Position numbers and translations under genes: made by a program. From CAZOKO01 sp964580455 (lineage in GTDB: Bacteria > Desulfobacterota > WTBG01): a stretch of 13,430 nucleotides of DNA. The DNA is taken from positions 1 through 13,430 of the forward strand of contig CAZOKO010000078.1 in NCBI GenBank assembly GCA_964580455.1. Direction: 5' to 3'. Positions 6,742-13,424 of the stretch are shown here, in pieces; position 1 is the stretch's first letter, and each line of letters starts with the position of its first letter. The notes beneath the pieces were generated by a model that saw only the letters and a program-made list of their open reading frames with translations, did not search any database and was not told the origin of the DNA.

Positions 6742-8472
6742 ATGAAAAAAATACATGCCAGCTACTTCTTAATTCTTCTGTTTCAAATCACTTCCTGTGC
6801 AGTTTTGCAAAAACCTGTGTTAGAGCCGGTTTCGCTAACTATTTCTGATCCTGGTAAAGAAAAGAGGATAGTGGAAGCGAATCCTTCACTATATTATAAC
6901 TACCTTATGGCCCAGATCTACAAGTTTGAGGGAGATATTGAAGGTGCGATTAAATACTACAGGCAGGCAGTCTCCTTTGATCCTGATTCAACCCTGCTTA
7001 TGTTTGATTTAGCTAACCTTTATGTGCGGGCAGGAAGGTTGGATGAGGCCAAGCAGATGTGTCAGGAAATCATAAAGATAGATTCCGGTCATTCCCATGC
7101 CCATCTTCTCCTGGCGGGTATTTATTCAGGTTTAAATAATAAAGAGGCAGCAATTGAAGAATATAAAACCATTATTCAACTAAAGCCGGAGTATGATGAA
7201 GTATATATTTCCCTCAATGTTTTGTATAGTGAATTAAAAGAGTATGAAAAAGCGAAAGAAAACTTGAGAGAGTATTCCAAACTAAGACCAGATTCTCCAC
7301 TCCCTTACGTATATATGGGGAGGCTCTATTACCAGGAAGAGAATTACAGTAAGGCTGAAAAGAGTTATTTAAAAGCGCTTAAGATTGATCCTGAACATGA
7401 GTCCTCTTTAATGGACCTGGCTGTACTCTATGAGCAGCAGGAAAATCCTGAGAAAGCTATGGAAATCTACGAGAGGATTTTAACTTTCTATCCCAGGCAC
7501 GTAGGAGCACAGGGCCACCTGGGTCGACTTTACATTCAGCAGGACAAACTGGATGAAGCCCTCAATCAGTATAAACAGCTGGAGAAGCTGGTAGCAAACA
7601 GTAATCAGATAAGATTGAGGATGGGTCTCATTTTTATGGAACAGAAGAAGTATGATGATGCATTGACGGAATTCAACATGATATTAACCAGTAGCCCTGA
7701 TAACGATAAGGCAAGATACTATTTGGCTCTGGTTTACGAGGGGAAAGGGGAGTCGGATAAGTGTCTTAAAGAACTTGAAAAGATTGAGTTGGATTCTGAT
7801 GTGTTTACTGAAGCTAGAATACACATGGCTTACGTTTATGAAGAACAGGGTAATGTGGACGCAGCCATAGAGATTGTTCAGGGTGCACTGAGAGAGAAAA
7901 GTGATGAGATTGTTCTGTACAGGTTTTTAGCTTCTCTCCTGGAAAAGGCAAAGCGGTATGAGGAGGGAATAGCAGTTTTGCAAGAGGCATTGGGGATAAA
8001 TCAAGAAAGTGAGGATGTTTACTTTTTACTGGGTGTGCTATATGAGAAGGCAGTTAAGTTTGAAGATAGTATCAAGTCGATGGAAAAAGTATTGCAGATA
8101 AATCCTGAAAATGCTGATGCCCTCAACTATATCGGTTATACCTATGCTGATCAGGGAATCAAACTAGATGAAGCCGAAAAAATGATTAAGAAAGCCTTGG
8201 AACTTAAACCCGAGGATGGTTATATTATTGACAGCCTGGGCTGGGTGTATTTTAAGAAGGGTGAATATAAAAAGGCCATTAAGCATTTGGAGAAAGCGGC
8301 GGAATGTGCCTCAGAAGATGGTATTATTAAAGAGCATTTAGGCGATGCCTATTTAAAAAGCAATCTTAATAATAAGGCATTGGATATGTATGAAAAAGCC
8401 CTGAAATTAGAACCGGAAAAAGTTGAGTTGAAGAAAAAGATTGAAGACCTTCGAGACAGTGAAGGTAAGTAG
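6742..8472 (+). CDS. tetratricopeptide-repeat lipoprotein
   Basis: From ATG 6742 this is a 576-residue protein. It has a lipoprotein signal (MKKIHASYFLILLFQ, lipobox ITSC, Cys19), then a short linker and an almost unbroken array of TPR units from about residue 45 to the end. Repeats show the usual pattern of small residues at turns and a Pro between helices (A...Y..AL..DP, for example YLKALKIDPE and YEKALKLEPE). I count roughly a dozen or more units. TPR arrays are protein-binding scaffolds, and the lipid anchor places this one at the envelope, probably facing the periplasm. The frame is open back to 6637, but that stretch is a dispersed repeat and lacks a signal peptide, so I reject it. The ribosome site at 6742 is weak. 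The next gene is a LolB-like lipoprotein, a pairing that suggests envelope biogenesis. The binding partner is unknown. Confidence 0.88.
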   Translation: MKKIHASYFLILLFQITSCAVLQKPVLEPVSLTISDPGKEKRIVEANPSLYYNYLMAQIYKFEGDIEGAIKYYRQAVSFDPDSTLLMFDLANLYVRAGRLDEAKQMCQEIIKIDSGHSHAHLLLAGIYSGLNNKEAAIEEYKTIIQLKPEYDEVYISLNVLYSELKEYEKAKENLREYSKLRPDSPLPYVYMGRLYYQEENYSKAEKSYLKALKIDPEHESSLMDLAVLYEQQENPEKAMEIYERILTFYPRHVGAQGHLGRLYIQQDKLDEALNQYKQLEKLVANSNQIRLRMGLIFMEQKKYDDALTEFNMILTSSPDNDKARYYLALVYEGKGESDKCLKELEKIELDSDVFTEARIHMAYVYEEQGNVDAAIEIVQGALREKSDEIVLYRFLASLLEKAKRYEEGIAVLQEALGINQESEDVYFLLGVLYEKAVKFEDSIKSMEKVLQINPENADALNYIGYTYADQGIKLDEAEKMIKKALELKPEDGYIIDSLGWVYFKKGEYKKAIKHLEKAAECASEDGIIKEHLGDAYLKSNLNNKALDMYEKALKLEPEKVELKKKIEDLRDSEGK

Positions 8473-8523
8473 CACTGATCTTAGCGCCCTTTGGAAGTTC
8501 AGGAAGCTGGATGTTAAAGAATT

Positions 8524-8600
8524 GATACTGGATCTTAGATACTGGATGGATTAATCCTTTTTGCTTTTTATCCAGCATCAAGTTACCAGTATCCAGTATC
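8524..8600. repeat. palindromic dispersed repeat (GATACTGGAT family)
   Basis: Two copies of GATACTGGAT (8524-8533, 8538-8547) face complementary ATCCAGTATC and a related ATCCAGCATC-type copy further right (up to 8600). They fold into a long imperfect hairpin with about 8 extra bases in the right arm. The loop holds the perfect palindrome GGATTAATCC (8548-8557). It fills the spacer between the TPR and LolB-like genes. It lies about 40 bp before the next gene's apparent start, which may explain the poor ribosome site there. Confidence 0.6.
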
Positions 8601-8639
8601 GTTTGAATTATACATCAAATTCTATAGTTACTAGTTCAT

Positions 8640-9497
8640 TTGGCAAAAAGAAAATCCCCAGGCAATTTCATTCAATACCTACGGAGTTTCCTCTCTCAAG
8701 TGAAGCCATTTCTAATTCAGGCATCTTTTTTTTGCTGTTTTCTTTTTACTCTTCCTTACTGTACTCACCTTAAAAAACCAGCCCCAATAAGTGTTTATCG
8801 AGCCTGTTCCCCTCAACAGATTTTATCGATGATCAGGGAAGAAGGTATTCCTTCAGGTCTGAAAGGGATAGCCAGGCTTAAGGTGGAGTCACCGGATGAA
8901 AAGTTTTCCGTAAAGGAGCTTGTTGTTGCAAAAAGGCCTGACTGTTTAAGATTAGAAACCTTAAGCCCTCTGGGACATCCAGAATTTTTTGCGGTTACTG
9001 ATGGAAAGGAGCTCTTTCTTTTTTCTCCCTCCGAAAATAAGTTTTACCATGGCATGGCTTCGCCTGAAAACATATCTGTATTCATTCCTCTCAATCTCAA
9101 GTTGGAAGAAATAGTATCCATTCTGTTGGGAAAAGTTTCTCTCATTGATTATGATACTGATCAGGCAGAGTGTCAGGTGGAAGGTGAGTTTTATGTATTG
9201 AGATTATTTACCAAAGATGGAAGGCTTAAACAGGTGCTTAAGATCAGTCTTCCTGGTCAGAAGGTAGTAGAAAGTGAAACCTATGAGGGAGAAGAGGGGT
9301 TGATCCTTACTGTTAAGTATGGACACTATGAAAGTATGGAGGGGGAGCTCTTTCCCAAAGACATTAGTATTTCAATGCCCCACGATAAGACAAAGGTGAA
9401 TGTGAGGTATAAGAAAATAGAATTCTTCTCGGAGATCAATTCTGCTGAATTTAGATTGATACCACCACAAGGGGTAGAAGTGGTAATCTTGGAGTGA
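8640..9497 (+). CDS. LolB/DUF4292-like outer-membrane lipoprotein
   Basis: This protein of about 285 residues has a hydrophobic N-terminus ending in a lipobox LPYC (Cys41 when counted from the TTG at 8640). A beta-rich body follows, with alternating segments such as GIARLKVES, VKELVVAKRPDCLRLE and ELFLFSPSENKFYHG. This is the pattern of the LolB/LppX/DUF4292 half-barrel, which in LolB accepts lipoproteins and inserts them in the outer membrane. The start is uncertain: TTG 8640 has no clear ribosome site, while GTG 8700 has GGAG at 13 nt, slightly far. The lipobox is kept either way. It follows the TPR lipoprotein gene across a repeat and ends at a terminator. A lipoprotein or lipid carrier role is inferred from fold-level resemblance only. 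Confidence 0.7.
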   Translation: MAKRKSPGNFIQYLRSFLSQVKPFLIQASFFCCFLFTLPYCTHLKKPAPISVYRACSPQQILSMIREEGIPSGLKGIARLKVESPDEKFSVKELVVAKRPDCLRLETLSPLGHPEFFAVTDGKELFLFSPSENKFYHGMASPENISVFIPLNLKLEEIVSILLGKVSLIDYDTDQAECQVEGEFYVLRLFTKDGRLKQVLKISLPGQKVVESETYEGEEGLILTVKYGHYESMEGELFPKDISISMPHDKTKVNVRYKKIEFFSEINSAEFRLIPPQGVEVVILE

Positions 9498-9522
9498 GCT
9501 TTTTTTTAGCCCGTTAGAAAGA

Positions 9523-9551
9523 AAACCCCACCATTATTTATGGCGGGGTTT
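9523..9551. terminator. bidirectional intrinsic terminator
   Basis: AAACCCC-A-CCAT (9523-9534) pairs with ATGG-C-GGGGTTT (9540-9551), giving a 12-position stem with a single A/C mismatch and a 5-nt loop. A T-rich tail follows on the right, and an A-rich stretch precedes it, giving a U-rich tail in the other direction. It lies between the convergent LolB-like and slipin genes, where a two-way terminator is expected. Confidence 0.75.
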
Positions 9552-9570
9552 ATTCTATTAAATGAATTAC

Positions 9571-9629
9571 ACTCCCTCTCCCCTTAATCCCCTCCCGCCA
9601 GGGGAGGGGAAAAGAGATTTTTTGCAAAA
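9571..9629. repeat. inverted partial copy of the 1965-2053 element (copy 2)
   Basis: On the minus strand this reads GCAAAAAATC, then a CCCCTCCCC/GGGAGGGG hairpin, then GATTAAGGG, closely matching 1973-2020. The core stem is CCCCTCCC (9589-9596) with GGGAGGGG (9602-9609) and a GCCAG loop. The TTTTTACGAGGTC end of copy 1 is not present, so this copy looks truncated or belongs to a shorter subtype. It lies just beyond the slipin stop codon. Confidence 0.65.
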
Positions 9630-9632
9630 CCG

Positions 9633-10376
9633 TTATTTTTGATCCTTAAAAAAATGTTTGAAAAGGTCAATCGGTATAGGGAAAAGCGTAGTCGAATTTT
9701 TCTCTGTAGCTATTTCAGCAAGGGTTTGTAGATAGCGTAATTGCAAAGCAGTAGGATCTTTTGAGATAACAGCGGCTGCCTCTGCAAGTTTAGCAGATGC
9801 CTGAAATTCTCCTTCAGCGTGGATTACCTTTGCTCTCCTTTCCCTCTCTGCCTCTGCCTGTTTTGCCATCGCCCTCTGCATCTCGGGTGGTAAATCGATA
9901 TGTTTTATTTCTACCTTGGAGACCTTGATTCCCCAGGGATCAGTATCCTTATCCAGTATTTCTTGTAGATGAACGCTTATCTTATCTCTTTCTGACAGCA
10001 GTTCATCCAGCTCTGCCTGCCCGCATACACTCCTTAAAGTAGTTTGTGCTAGTTGCGAAGTAGCATAGGCATAATTTTCTACTTCCACTACTGCGTTATT
10101 TGGCTCCATAATGCGGTAATAGACTACAGCATTAACTTTAATAGATACGTTGTCTCTGGTAATAACGTCCTGTGGTGGAATATCCAGAGTTATCAGCCTT
10201 AAACTAACTCTTTGCATTTTATCGATTAAAGGAATGAGAAGGATGATGCCGGGCCCTTTTGAAGCAATGAGTCTTCCCAGACGAAAGATAACCCCTCTTT
10301 CATATTCATTCAAAATCTTGATAACCTGTGATAAGACAAAAAAGATGATTAAAGCAGCAATTAAATAGGGTGTCAT
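9633..10376 (-). CDS. slipin (stomatin-like SPFH/band-7 membrane protein)
   Basis: This 247-residue slipin has one N-terminal membrane segment (YLIAALIIFFVLSQVI, about 4-19). An SPFH domain follows, starting with NEYERGVIFRLGR and continuing through the typical VSLRLITLDIPPQDVITRDN and VVYYRI. The coiled-coil region with QAEAERERRAKVI and EGEFQASAKL is the hallmark helix of bacterial and archaeal stomatins. Known slipins form membrane microdomain scaffolds and are substrates or regulators of the adjacent NfeD protease. The start has a strong AGGAGG site 5 nt ahead of the ATG. It lies 31 bp after nfeD in the same direction, the standard arrangement. Length is normal for the family. Confidence 0.93.
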   Translation of the reverse strand: MTPYLIAALIIFFVLSQVIKILNEYERGVIFRLGRLIASKGPGIILLIPLIDKMQRVSLRLITLDIPPQDVITRDNVSIKVNAVVYYRIMEPNNAVVEVENYAYATSQLAQTTLRSVCGQAELDELLSERDKISVHLQEILDKDTDPWGIKVSKVEIKHIDLPPEMQRAMAKQAEAERERRAKVIHAEGEFQASAKLAEAAAVISKDPTALQLRYLQTLAEIATEKNSTTLFPIPIDLFKHFFKDQK

Positions 10377-10407
10377 TGTTTCCTCCTTTCAGAGATGTTA
10401 AGGTTTT

Positions 10408-11688
10408 TTACACTTTTTTAACTTTTATTTCAATATCTTTTACTTCTATTACTTTTACTTTAGTTCCCTCAGGAATTACTTCATCACCTACTGCATCCCA
10501 GTATTCACCGTGTACGAACACTTTTCCCTGAGGATCAATCTTTGATTTAACTATACCTTTTTCACCCACTAAGCCTTCTCTGCCGGTGGTGGGTTTTCTT
10601 CTGTGTGCTTTAATGGCAAGATAGACTACCAGGATAAAGCAGGCTGAGGTTGTGGTGACTACAGGGATAATTACATCAAAGGATACCCTTAAAAATGGTA
10701 CCGGCGAATCGAACAACATGAGAGAGCCCAGGGTCAGAGATATAATGCCCCCGACGGAAAGCATGCCAAAGCTTGTTACCTTGATTTCCAGTATAAAAAG
10801 AACAAGAGCCATAATGATGAGCAGTATCCCGGCGTAATTAATTGGTAAGGTTTGGAAGGAGAAGAAAGCAAGAATTAGACTGATTCCACCGATTACCCCG
10901 GGGAAGATAGCTCCTGGATTAGAAAGTTCAAAATAGATACCCAGAAGACCAACCATCATAAGAATGTAGGCGATATTGGGATTGCTTAAGGTGTCGAGGA
11001 TTCTTTCCCTGGTGCCCATTTCTATATGGTTAAAAGCAATGTTTTTAGTTACCAGTTTTTTAACGCCTGCTGCGGTTTTGATCTCTCGGCCATCAATCTG
11101 AGTAAGGAGGTCATTTAAGTCTGATGCAATCAGGTCGATGACGTTTATCTTCAAAGCCTCTTTTTCAGTTATGGAAACACTTTCTCTCACCGCTTTTATT
11201 GCCCATTCCTTATTCCTGTTCCTTTTAGTGGCAATGCTTTCAACATAGGCAGCGGCATCGTTTTCAACCTTGGCAGCCATCTCGTCATCCATCTTCCCCC
11301 CGCCCAGTGCTACGGGATGGGCAGCACCGATATTGGTACCGGGAGCCATAGCGGCGATATCAGCCGCCAGCGTGATGATGGCACCTGCAGAGGCAGCTCT
11401 TGCACCACCAGGGCCAACATAAACAATAATGGGAATATCTGCACTCATCATCTCTTTGATAATGGAGCGCATGGATAAATCCAATCCACCGGGAGTATCC
11501 ATTTGGATAATTAGACACTCTGCCCTCTCGGATACAGAGCGCTTAATTGCCTTGGTGATAAATCCGGTAACTACGGGGTTTATAACACCGTCAATTATTA
11601 TAACATCAGCATGTTTAGATTGAGAGGATGCATAACATGGAAGTAACAGAGAGTATATAAAAAAGAAGAAAACTATTTTTGTTCTCAT
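10408..11688 (-). CDS. nfeD: NfeD-family membrane-bound ClpP-class serine protease (long form)
   Basis: This 426-residue protein is the long NfeD form. It has a signal peptide (hydrophobic 5-18) and a ClpP/SppA-like protease domain (about 27-220), with MDTPGG (63-68), the nucleophile Ser100 in ARAASAGA and probable general base Lys140 in AAKVENDA. Several membrane helices follow (about 240-365), then a C-terminal OB-fold NfeD domain (GLVGEKGIVKSKI...). Archaeal homologues cut the C-terminal tail of their stomatin partner, and the partner slipin gene follows here. The likely role is membrane protein quality control. AGGA lies 11 nt before the ATG. All expected active-site residues are present. 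Confidence 0.93.
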   Translation of the reverse strand: MRTKIVFFFFIYSLLLPCYASSQSKHADVIIIDGVINPVVTGFITKAIKRSVSERAECLIIQMDTPGGLDLSMRSIIKEMMSADIPIIVYVGPGGARAASAGAIITLAADIAAMAPGTNIGAAHPVALGGGKMDDEMAAKVENDAAAYVESIATKRNRNKEWAIKAVRESVSITEKEALKINVIDLIASDLNDLLTQIDGREIKTAAGVKKLVTKNIAFNHIEMGTRERILDTLSNPNIAYILMMVGLLGIYFELSNPGAIFPGVIGGISLILAFFSFQTLPINYAGILLIIMALVLFILEIKVTSFGMLSVGGIISLTLGSLMLFDSPVPFLRVSFDVIIPVVTTTSACFILVVYLAIKAHRRKPTTGREGLVGEKGIVKSKIDPQGKVFVHGEYWDAVGDEVIPEGTKVKVIEVKDIEIKVKKV

Positions 11689-11725
11689 GTCATATCAAGT
11701 CCTTTGCATAATGTGCTTTTTACAT

Positions 11726-11754
11726 AAAATATCTTATAATATCAACTTAATCAA
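11726..11754 (-). promoter_or_regulatory. candidate promoter for nfeD-slipin
   Basis: Reading the minus strand, TTGATT (11754-11749) and TATTTT (11731-11726) are separated by 17 bp, about 40 bp upstream of the nfeD start. Each hexamer matches the sigma-70 consensus at four positions. The region is very AT-rich, so a chance match is possible. Confidence 0.3.
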
Positions 11755-11836
11755 GAAAAAAATCGAGTTAGAAATAAAATCTTGACTTATTACATACTGT
11801 AAGTTAAATAATATACAAGAAAAAAAGTAGTGATTA

Positions 11837-11984
11837 ACCGCGGAGATTGTAGAATACACGGAGAAAAAACATAGAAGATAATTGGGTTTTAATTATTATA
11901 GATTCACAATCTATAATACATAAAAGTGTGATTGATAATCCAACCCGGCAATAATTATTTTATAAACTCAGTGTTCTCTGTGGT
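11837..11984. repeat. 148-bp palindromic element in the nfeD/tRNA spacer
   Basis: The outer ends ACCGCGGAGA and (complement) ACCACAGAGA are related inverted repeats. Inner arms also pair imperfectly (ATAATT..GGGTT with AACCC..AATTAT). The centre is a perfect 11-bp stem, TATTATAGATT (11894-11904) with AATCTATAATA (11908-11918) around CAC. The right end shares 14 identical bases with 39-52. The 319-bp gap from nfeD to the tRNA otherwise holds no gene that I can see. Confidence 0.5.
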
Positions 11985-12007
11985 GTGATTTTTATTATTC
12001 AAAGGGT

Positions 12008-12083
<76 letters not shown>

Positions 12084-12097
12084 TAAATATCAGAGGG

Positions 12098-12305
12098 TTA
12101 GAGCATCTGGCCAATAGCTTTAACCTCTTTTATTATGCTAATTGTGCCCATTGTAACCGTCTCTGTGTCTTTGTCAATCAGTCCAATTAGTGGACTTTCG
12201 GGTTCTTGATATTCGGGATTAGGAATACGGGTAACGAGCTCTGGTAAGTCAGTTGGATTAAGGATGGGGGGTATGGGGGTTCACCTTCTCTTTTTCCACT
12301 TGCAT
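12098..12305 (-). pseudogene. small hypothetical protein disrupted by a one-base frameshift
   Basis: I do not recognise this protein. On the minus strand an open frame starts at ATG 12305 (MQVEKEKVNP) and dies after PHTPHP. One base over, a frame runs from the same point to TAA 12098 as PILNPTDLPELVTRIPNP and on through PLIGLIDKDTETVTMG to KAIGQML. The junction lies in two C-runs (12275-12279 and 12266-12271), and removing one C joins the frames into a protein of about 68 residues with normal composition. The same frame extends upstream without a standard start to just after the hairpin at 12350-12401, so the true N-terminus may be lost. It may be real decay or a base-count error in the assembly. 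It sits downstream of the broken ribbon-helix-helix gene, possibly once its operon partner. Confidence 0.4.
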
Positions 12306-12349
12306 TTCTAAATGAATATGATATGAAACTCCTGATAGCATCTTAACAT

Positions 12350-12410
12350 AGAGAGACGATGGCCTTATGGGATTCTCCTCCTTTCTGGTTATCGTCTCTC
12401 TCTTTTTTTT
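12350..12410 (+). terminator. 15-bp hairpin plus U8, probable rightward intrinsic terminator
   Basis: AGAGAGACGATGGCC (12350-12364) pairs with GGTTATCGTCTCTCT (12387-12401), leaving a 22-nt loop, and eight T residues follow at 12403-12410. Two of the pairs are G-U only when the plus strand is transcribed; on the minus strand they become A/C mismatches. That favours a structure acting in rightward RNA, perhaps ending transcripts that read through from tRNA-Phe. The loop is longer than usual, and the hairpin overlaps the end of a minus-strand pseudogene. Confidence 0.5.
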
Positions 12411-12557
12411 AGCCTGCCTCTTAATTCTTTCTCATACTTCTTCAATACAATGTCAATCCCTTTATAGGATGCTTTTGGAACCCTGGTTATCGCTGACAAC
12501 CTATTGCCTTGCCAATTGTTCTATATCCAAGTAAATAGTACTGAGTACTTTCTTCAT
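12389..12557 (-). pseudogene. frameshifted ribbon-helix-helix (RHH) regulator/antitoxin-like remnant
   Basis: A strong GGAGG site (12562-12566, minus strand) lies 4 nt before ATG 12557. The frame reads MKKVLSTIYLDIEQLARQ and stops at once. Shifted by one base it continues RLSAITRVPKASYKGIDIVL and KKYEKELRGRLKKRERR to TAA 12389. Joined, this resembles small RHH proteins of the type VLSTIYLDPEQ...LSxKTxVPxAxYIREGIDLVLxKY. Compared with that pattern a net extra base lies near codon 18, and about two residues (YIRE to YK) seem lost in the middle. RHH proteins are DNA-binding dimers, often antitoxins or autorepressors. Two lesions argue for true decay. The family call rests on pattern memory. Confidence 0.55.
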
Positions 12558-12612
12558 TTTGCCTCCTAAATGCTCTTCTCTCCTGAGTAAACCTCATTTA
12601 AAACATACATCA

Positions 12613-12621
12613 TTTATACCA
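12613..12621 (-). promoter_or_regulatory. candidate extended -10 promoter upstream of the RHH remnant
   Basis: On the minus strand this reads TGGTATAAA, an extended -10 form, about 55 bp before the RHH start codon. The -35 region 17 bp further up (TTTTAT) is poor. It fits a short leader with the GGAGG site, but could be chance. Confidence 0.25.
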
Positions 12622-12667
12622 CAGAACAGCCTATGATAAAAGGATAAGATAAAATGAGGAGGGTGTA

Positions 12668-12701
12668 TTGACAAAACATCTGATTCATGGTTTGATAAAA
12701 T
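12668..12701 (+). promoter_or_regulatory. possible promoter ahead of the secreted Thr-linker protein
   Basis: A perfect -35 hexamer TTGACA (12668-12673) is present. The best -10-like match nearby, GATAAA (12694-12699), is 20 bp away and weak. If used, transcripts would start near 12705 and pass through the terminator-like hairpin at 12756-12799 before the gene. Confidence 0.25.
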
Positions 12702-12755
12702 ACTAACAGAATGCGAACTTCAGGTGTTCTTATGAAATAACAATACCAGACATAG

Positions 12756-12799
12756 CCCCACTTTTTCTTAGTTCTTTGAGAAGTGGGGTTTAATTTTTT
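12756..12799 (+). terminator. hairpin with T-tract in the leader of the 12818 gene (terminator or attenuator)
   Basis: CCCCACTT (12756-12763) pairs exactly with AAGTGGGG (12781-12788), followed by TTTAATTTTTT (12789-12799). This is a normal intrinsic terminator shape. It ends less than 20 nt before the start codon of the next rightward gene, so that gene must be read through it, be controlled by it, or be started from a promoter within it. Confidence 0.6.
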
Positions 12800-12817
12800 A
12801 AGAAAAGGGGAGCAATA

Positions 12818-13393
12818 ATGAAAAAGATAATAATTTTGGCAAGTATATTTATGATTATTTGTGTGAGTGAAGGATTTGCATTGGTTGTTACCAATAAATG
12901 CGAAACTTGTTCATACATTGATTTAGATCTTAACGGTTATAGTGACGAGGATACTTATGAATACTACGACGGGCATCTAGGAGGTTATGATACTTCTTTA
13001 ACCTGGCCAGTCTCAGCAGGAGAGTATGATTTTCATGGCCTGTGTGAATCAGGGGAATCAAAAGGGTTTGTCTGGATAGATTCATTAACTCTCACAGGTT
13101 CTCTATTGGAAGACCAGCATAACCTTTACTGCCCTTCACAAACCACTACTACAACCTCGACTCCCATTACTACAACTACAGCCAGAACCTTCCCTTGCCC
13201 TTCAGAGGCACTCTATGGAGAGGATTCAAAAGGAGCAGAACTCCTGAGATGTTTACGTGATAGTGTTCTGAGCAAGACTCCTGAAGGTCAGGAATTAATC
13301 AGACAATACTACTTATGGAGTCTTGTAATAGTAAAAGCAATGGAAGAAGATGAAGAGTTTAAAGAATATGTTAAGGTGATGAGCGACAATTAG
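12818..13393 (+). CDS. secreted Cys-rich protein with Thr linker and CFI-box-like C-terminus, probably truncated
   Basis: This 191-residue protein starts at ATG 12818, with GGGGAG 5 nt upstream. A signal peptide (MKKIIILASIFMIICVSEGFA, cut near 21) leads to a small domain (about 22-107) with CxxC (Cys28, Cys31), many Tyr, Asp and Gly residues, and Cys76 and Cys105, probably disulfide-bonded outside the cytoplasm. A Thr-rich linker (109-124) follows. The tail has CPSEALYGEDS, LLRCLRDSVLSKTPEGQELI and QYYLWSLVIVKAM, a pattern close to the CFI-box C-terminal domain (ATAAYGS...LRxFRDxxL...G...YYxxSP). Here the CFI residues are replaced by CPSEALYG. The stop TAG lies inside a direct repeat at 13384-13401, so the natural end is probably missing. 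I cannot name a function. Confidence 0.75.
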   Translation: MKKIIILASIFMIICVSEGFALVVTNKCETCSYIDLDLNGYSDEDTYEYYDGHLGGYDTSLTWPVSAGEYDFHGLCESGESKGFVWIDSLTLTGSLLEDQHNLYCPSQTTTTTSTPITTTTARTFPCPSEALYGEDSKGAELLRCLRDSVLSKTPEGQELIRQYYLWSLVIVKAMEEDEEFKEYVKVMSDN

Positions 13394-13424
13394 AATTCCC
13401 GCCTGACGACAATTAAAATTCCCG
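13384..13424. repeat. pair of 18-bp direct repeats, possible insertion-sequence end
   Basis: CGACAATTAGAATTCCCG (13384-13401) and CGACAATTAAAATTCCCG (13407-13424) differ at one base and are spaced 23 bp apart start to start. Closely spaced repeats of this sort are known at the ends of IS21-family elements, where the transposase binds, but no transposase gene is visible before the window ends. Repeat 1 supplies the stop codon of the preceding gene. Confidence 0.5.

Noticed and set aside
8561..8773. 70-residue plus-strand frame overlapping the LolB-like gene start
   Set aside because: It is the translation of the GATACTGGAT-type repeat plus the out-of-frame start of the LolB-like gene; no ribosome site or domain is seen.
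11782..11814. Promoter for tRNA-Phe (TTGACT with an AT-rich -10 region)
   Set aside because: It lies about 200 bp before the tRNA, the -10 match is poor in AT-rich DNA, and a large palindrome lies between.
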